A stretch of DNA of 64,000 nt from PZPK01 sp965230795 (GTDB taxonomy: Bacteria > Pseudomonadota > Gammaproteobacteria > Pseudomonadales > Oleiphilaceae). Positions within the stretch are counted from its first letter, which is position 1. Each line of letters opens with the position of its first letter. Below, one piece after another: positions 62,101 through 64,000 of this stretch. The stretch spans positions 3,596,001 to 3,660,000 of the forward strand of contig OZ246020.1 of the NCBI GenBank assembly GCA_965230795.1. The letters are read 5' to 3'. The notes under the pieces were generated by a model. That model had not been told where the DNA came from, made no database searches, and worked only from the letters and a program-made list of their open reading frames with translations. Both the position numbers and the translations under genes were made by a program.

Positions 62101-62810
62101 AGCTTAAGCTGAATCGCAAAGATACCAATGCGCTCACCGGCCTCGCTGAGCATGGGTGTCACCAGAAATGCGGATAAGAGATCATTCGAAGGTGCGTAAC
62201 GCTCAAGATCTGACAGCAAGGTCTGGCCCGTCGCCAATGATTCACGAACAACCCCTGCAAAGCGTGTGTCCCGATACGGACCGTCGATCAGACTGGTGCC
62301 GAAATCACTCTCGCGTTCCACCGTAAACAGAATGTTGCCCTGATCATCGATCAGGAACACATCGTAAATATACTCATAGATTCGACTGAATTTGGATAAA
62401 GCATCCTGGGGCTGATCGACACGAGTCTCCCAATCACTGGATCGCAAATACTCACCCAGGCTTTGATTCGAGTCTTCATATCCGCGTCGCAGACTCTGCA
62501 ATAACCGCGTATTGGCAAGCAACTCAGCCTGCAATCGGGCATCACGCACGCGGTTATCAAACCAGCTTTCCAGAAGCGATCGGTTCTGTTCCGCAGCAAC
62601 TACAAGGCTGGCATCCACCTCCGTCTTCAGGGTTTGACTGAGCTGCTGATAGAACACCAGCGATACGACACACAGGGGCAACAAAGCGAGGAACAGGAAG
62701 CCCAATAAGAGACTGCGCCCGATGGATCCACGCCGCGGCGTCTGATCCGTCTCCACAGCCACGTCAGGGGATTCGAAAGAATGTTTGTCAGTTTTCGATT
62801 GGGAAGACAC
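59106..62810 (-). CDS. Hybrid sensor histidine kinase (BarA-like) with two receivers and Hpt
   Basis: 1234 residues. An N-terminal membrane helix (about 30-52) is followed by a large periplasmic sensor of double-Cache type (about 55-335), a second helix, then HAMP (about 365-420) and PAS (about 440-560). The kinase core has the phosphorylated His in MSHEIRTPMNG near residue 580 and the HATPase boxes NLVGNAIKFTHEG and GTGLGLAIVKQL. Two receiver domains (LLIDLNMPERSG near 890; LMDCQMPEMDGFEA near 1045) and a C-terminal Hpt domain with AAHSIKGVAGN follow. It is an inner-membrane phosphorelay protein; its partner response regulator is not in the window. It is enclosed by direct repeats. Confidence 0.94.
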   Translation of the reverse strand: MSSQSKTDKHSFESPDVAVETDQTPRRGSIGRSLLLGFLFLALLPLCVVSLVFYQQLSQTLKTEVDASLVVAAEQNRSLLESWFDNRVRDARLQAELLANTRLLQSLRRGYEDSNQSLGEYLRSSDWETRVDQPQDALSKFSRIYEYIYDVFLIDDQGNILFTVERESDFGTSLIDGPYRDTRFAGVVRESLATGQTLLSDLERYAPSNDLLSAFLVTPMLSEAGERIGIFAIQLKLDYIASQFKQRQSGDLTVSSYIVGADGLLRTTLSGDEQDVLRRSVDTQVLSHQQVGPISAEHQIEEHLYVGPDNREVFGLANSVKLPGLDWTLVTEIDAEQALGLAVWFKTVALEMVVLLIVLCVSTAWWLTRRIVTPLQDLSDAALAVAAGESDQQVDVIANNEVGKLAETFNHMLEMRHIHEQALEQSNAEAQTALQALEDQKYAIDQHAIVVVTDVKGTITYANTRFAEISGYSVAELLGENHRIISSGRHDRQFWSEMFATLARGEVWHGEICNKAKYGDLYWVDTTIVPFMKAGKPHSYIAIRTDITSRIQSEMALQEAKESAESGARAKSEFLASMSHEIRTPMNGVIGMLGLLLHTDLNREQKHRAQLARSSAESLLHLINDILDFSKVEAGKLELEELDFNLADMLGEFAESIASRAQERHLEFVLDFRGIGETRVLGDSGRLRQILSNLVGNAIKFTHEGAIILRAALEHQNDELVFRASVIDSGIGIPEEKQKSLFEAFTQVDASTTREFGGTGLGLAIVKQLCQLMGGDIRVTSQQGQGSVFEFFVSLGRSPRSTPLKPDICVETLSVLVVDDSDCNRDVLVAQLQDWGVQARGVATTHQALELLKKEPMDSLLIDLNMPERSGESLCTQLQQDPDLSNLPRVMMTDLSNREDAAYFRNLGCRGHFPKPATFKDLSEALRLLSMPAEVPDPKTASETSLQFDNNGSIENDSLPNWVPGTRILLVEDNQVNQLVAAGMLEQLGLSCEVAGNGIEAIESMRQAPVDLPFHLVLMDCQMPEMDGFEATAKIRDGEAGEEYLKVPVVAMTANAMKGDREKCLEAGMDDYMSKPVEPDLLRAKMEKWLPLEGESFELPTIDFSATEAESDMPEECAGPDSIWDRDAALERLMGKESLLNAMLEVTLKDLPKQLSELHNARQAMDWTRMERAAHSIKGVAGNISATALQELAKSTEAAAREKDQRLFDEQSGSMQNQCALVMQRLEKELSVSE

Positions 62811-63381
62811 CCTTCCTCCATTAGGTACTCATTGACTGCAACCTCACCCAGAGCATGGTTGCTGATGGATATAGAGCACATGCACAGATTCACACGTACT
62901 TAGCTTAGTTCAGAACCAGAAGAATCGCAGGCAACCCCTCTGTGTGTTTTTGTTTTATTTGGCGTGGCTATCTGTTCGATCTTATCGTTCTTTTTCTCCG
63001 TGAGTCCTTTCTTCCTTTTTCTGGATATAGATTTCATTTCTTTCCCTTTTGCACAAGGTTCTTTCCTTCCCTTTTGCATGCGGAATTTTCCTCCCTCCTT
63101 TGTCTAGATACAGATTTATTTCCTTCCCTTTTGCACGCGGAAGTTTTCCTCCCTCCTTTGTCTAGATACAAAGGAGGCAAAAATCACGACGCCACTGGCT
63201 GGTCGCTACGCGATACCTTCGTTCGCTTGCACCGAATGGCGGCTGTGGAAACTCGCCTGCGGCTCAAACACCCACAGCCTTATATCCATTCAATGCTTCG
63301 CTCCCTCAGCCAGACAGAGGGTCGGGAAAGGGTGGGATCTCTAACTTAATTGGCTGTAGATGAAACGTTCATGCAGGAGAT
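62811..63381. repeat. Upstream region of the sensor kinase with 57-bp subrepeats
   Basis: Two consecutive copies (63062-63118 and 63119-63175) of a 57-bp unit, TTTCCTTCCCTTTTGCA..CTCCTTTGTCTAGATACA, lie in reverse orientation to the units at 63855-63965. The remainder shows no gene; the kinase promoter should lie near 62811-62940. Confidence 0.7.
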
Positions 63382-63383
63382 AA

Positions 63384-63602
63384 GCCGATAGGACATCCAC
63401 CCCTGTGAATGGCTGAGCGACACGGGGAAAAATCAGACTCAAGCGCTGGCATGTCTGAGCCGCAGGCGAGTTTGTCAGTGCGCTGATTTTGCCGAGACTC
63501 GAAGGCACCGCGAAGCGGCCATGAACCGGGGGCGCGCTTTTCCGCTTCGCTTTTGCGCGTGCAAAAGGGAAGAAAAGAAACTTGTATCAAAACAAAGGAG
63601 GC
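63384..63602 (+). repeat. Dispersed repeat, copy B
   Basis: Same order of blocks as copy A (58850-59076), same strand, with scattered substitutions; contains GGCATGTCTGAGCCG and GGCGCGCTTTTCCGC. Confidence 0.9.
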
Positions 63603-63679
63603 AACCAGACAAAGGGTCGACTAAGGGTGGGAGTTCTAACTTAACAGGCTATCGATGAAATGCTTTGGCACGAGATAAG

Positions 63680-63895
63680 CCGATTGGACACCCACCCCTG
63701 TGAATGGCTGAGCGATGTTGGAAAAATCAGATTCAAGCGCTGGCATGTCTGAGCCGAAGGCGAGTTTGTCAGCGCGCTGATATTGCCGAGACGCGAAGGC
63801 ACCGCGAAGCGGCCATGAACCGGGGGCGCGCTTTTCCGCTTCGCTTTTGCGCGTGCAAAAGGGAAGAAAAGAAATCTGTATCTAGACAAAGGAGG
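63680..63895 (+). repeat. Dispersed repeat, copy C
   Basis: Third copy, 296 bp from copy B. Its right end is followed by a further 57-bp subrepeat (GCAAAAGGGAAGGAAAGAAA..TCTAGACAAAGGAGG) to about 63952. The window ends shortly after at 64000 with no gene seen. Confidence 0.9.
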
Positions 63896-64000
63896 AAGGA
63901 AATTACCGCGCGCAAAAGGGAAGGAAAGAAATTTATATCTAGACAAAGGAGGGATAGATAAACGAATAAAAAGAAAAACAAGCCCCCCCTATTCGGCTTC

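Larger units (their letters stand above)
63313..63900 (+). repeat. Tandem duplication of a ~296-bp unit
   Basis: Unit 1 (63313-63608) and unit 2 (63609-63900) share the same series: GAGGGTCG..AAGGGTGGG, TTCTAACTTAA, GATGAAA, GAGATAAGCCGAT, and then the dispersed repeat. They differ at scattered bases, so the copies are not recent. Confidence 0.8.

Noticed and set aside
63641..63961. Frames with KRKSAPPVHGRFAVPSRLG
   Set aside because: Appears identically in all copies of the dispersed repeat (also near 58900 and 63500); it is repeat-derived with no start signal.
1..64000. CRISPR arrays, rRNA and tRNA genes
   Set aside because: No spaced direct-repeat arrays and no recognisable rRNA or tRNA sequence were seen; the tandem arrays here have no spacers.

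Overview
The window reads as chromosome from a Gram-negative gammaproteobacterium, probably a marine or salt-tolerant member of the Oceanospirillales/Pseudomonadales/Alteromonadales breadth. The evidence is the core gene order rpsF-rpsR-DUF2232-rplI-dnaB-alr, dnaE-accA-tilS and arsC-wrbA-DUF2069, plus a fatty-acid cis/trans isomerase, an LpxL-type acyltransferase, NhaB and an Mrp-type antiporter. Species cannot be named from the sequence. No rRNA or tRNA gene was recognised.

Layout. 1-2430: the end of folM, an FeS-type photolyase and a GIY-YIG gene set inside an inverted palindromic repeat. 2600-6870: cti, a major-facilitator transporter and a small lipoprotein, all on the minus strand. 7151-14589: a nine-gene Mrp-like cation/proton antiporter operon with three MrpD-like subunits and no full-length MrpA. 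14900-17580: an acyl-CoA dehydrogenase and a short-chain dehydrogenase. 17600-20240: an AT-richer accessory stretch with a heptamer array, a ParE/Phd toxin-antitoxin pair, a DUF3592 gene broken by an in-frame stop and an orphan PEP-CTERM protein. 20258-36173: a MAPEG protein, an unusual DsbA/GspC-like lipoprotein, a GDSL esterase, two AraC regulators next to a lipid-type SDR/ACAD pair, NhaB, a Big2 lipoprotein with a beta-barrel partner, a chemoreceptor, a peroxiredoxin-like protein and LpxL. 36242-53929: mainly housekeeping genes (thpR, alr, dnaB, ribosomal proteins, tilS, accA, dnaE, arsC, wrbA, a GspE-type ATPase, an aminotransferase and a flavodoxin).

54430-58563 is the most notable part. 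It is a short integron cassette array without a visible integrase. Four AT-rich cassettes each begin with a TTRRRY hexamer complementary to the R'' box at their own 3' end. The R'' boxes of cassettes 3 and 4 are both interrupted at the same base by group IIC introns on the minus strand: a complete one with a maturase gene, and a 5'-truncated one of about 233 bp. 58564-64000 holds a large hybrid sensor kinase flanked by direct copies of a roughly 215-bp repeat, with 296-bp tandem and 57-bp subrepeat structure at the right end.

Three unrelated perfect heptamer arrays (TCTTCTT x11, CGGGAGT x17, GCTGGAC x22) lie next to genes. Two sit just upstream of start codons, which suggests a genome prone to 7-bp slippage repeats. 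Functional themes are sodium/proton homeostasis (Mrp-like complex, NhaB), membrane lipid adjustment (cti, LpxL, acyl-CoA dehydrogenases) and envelope redox proteins.
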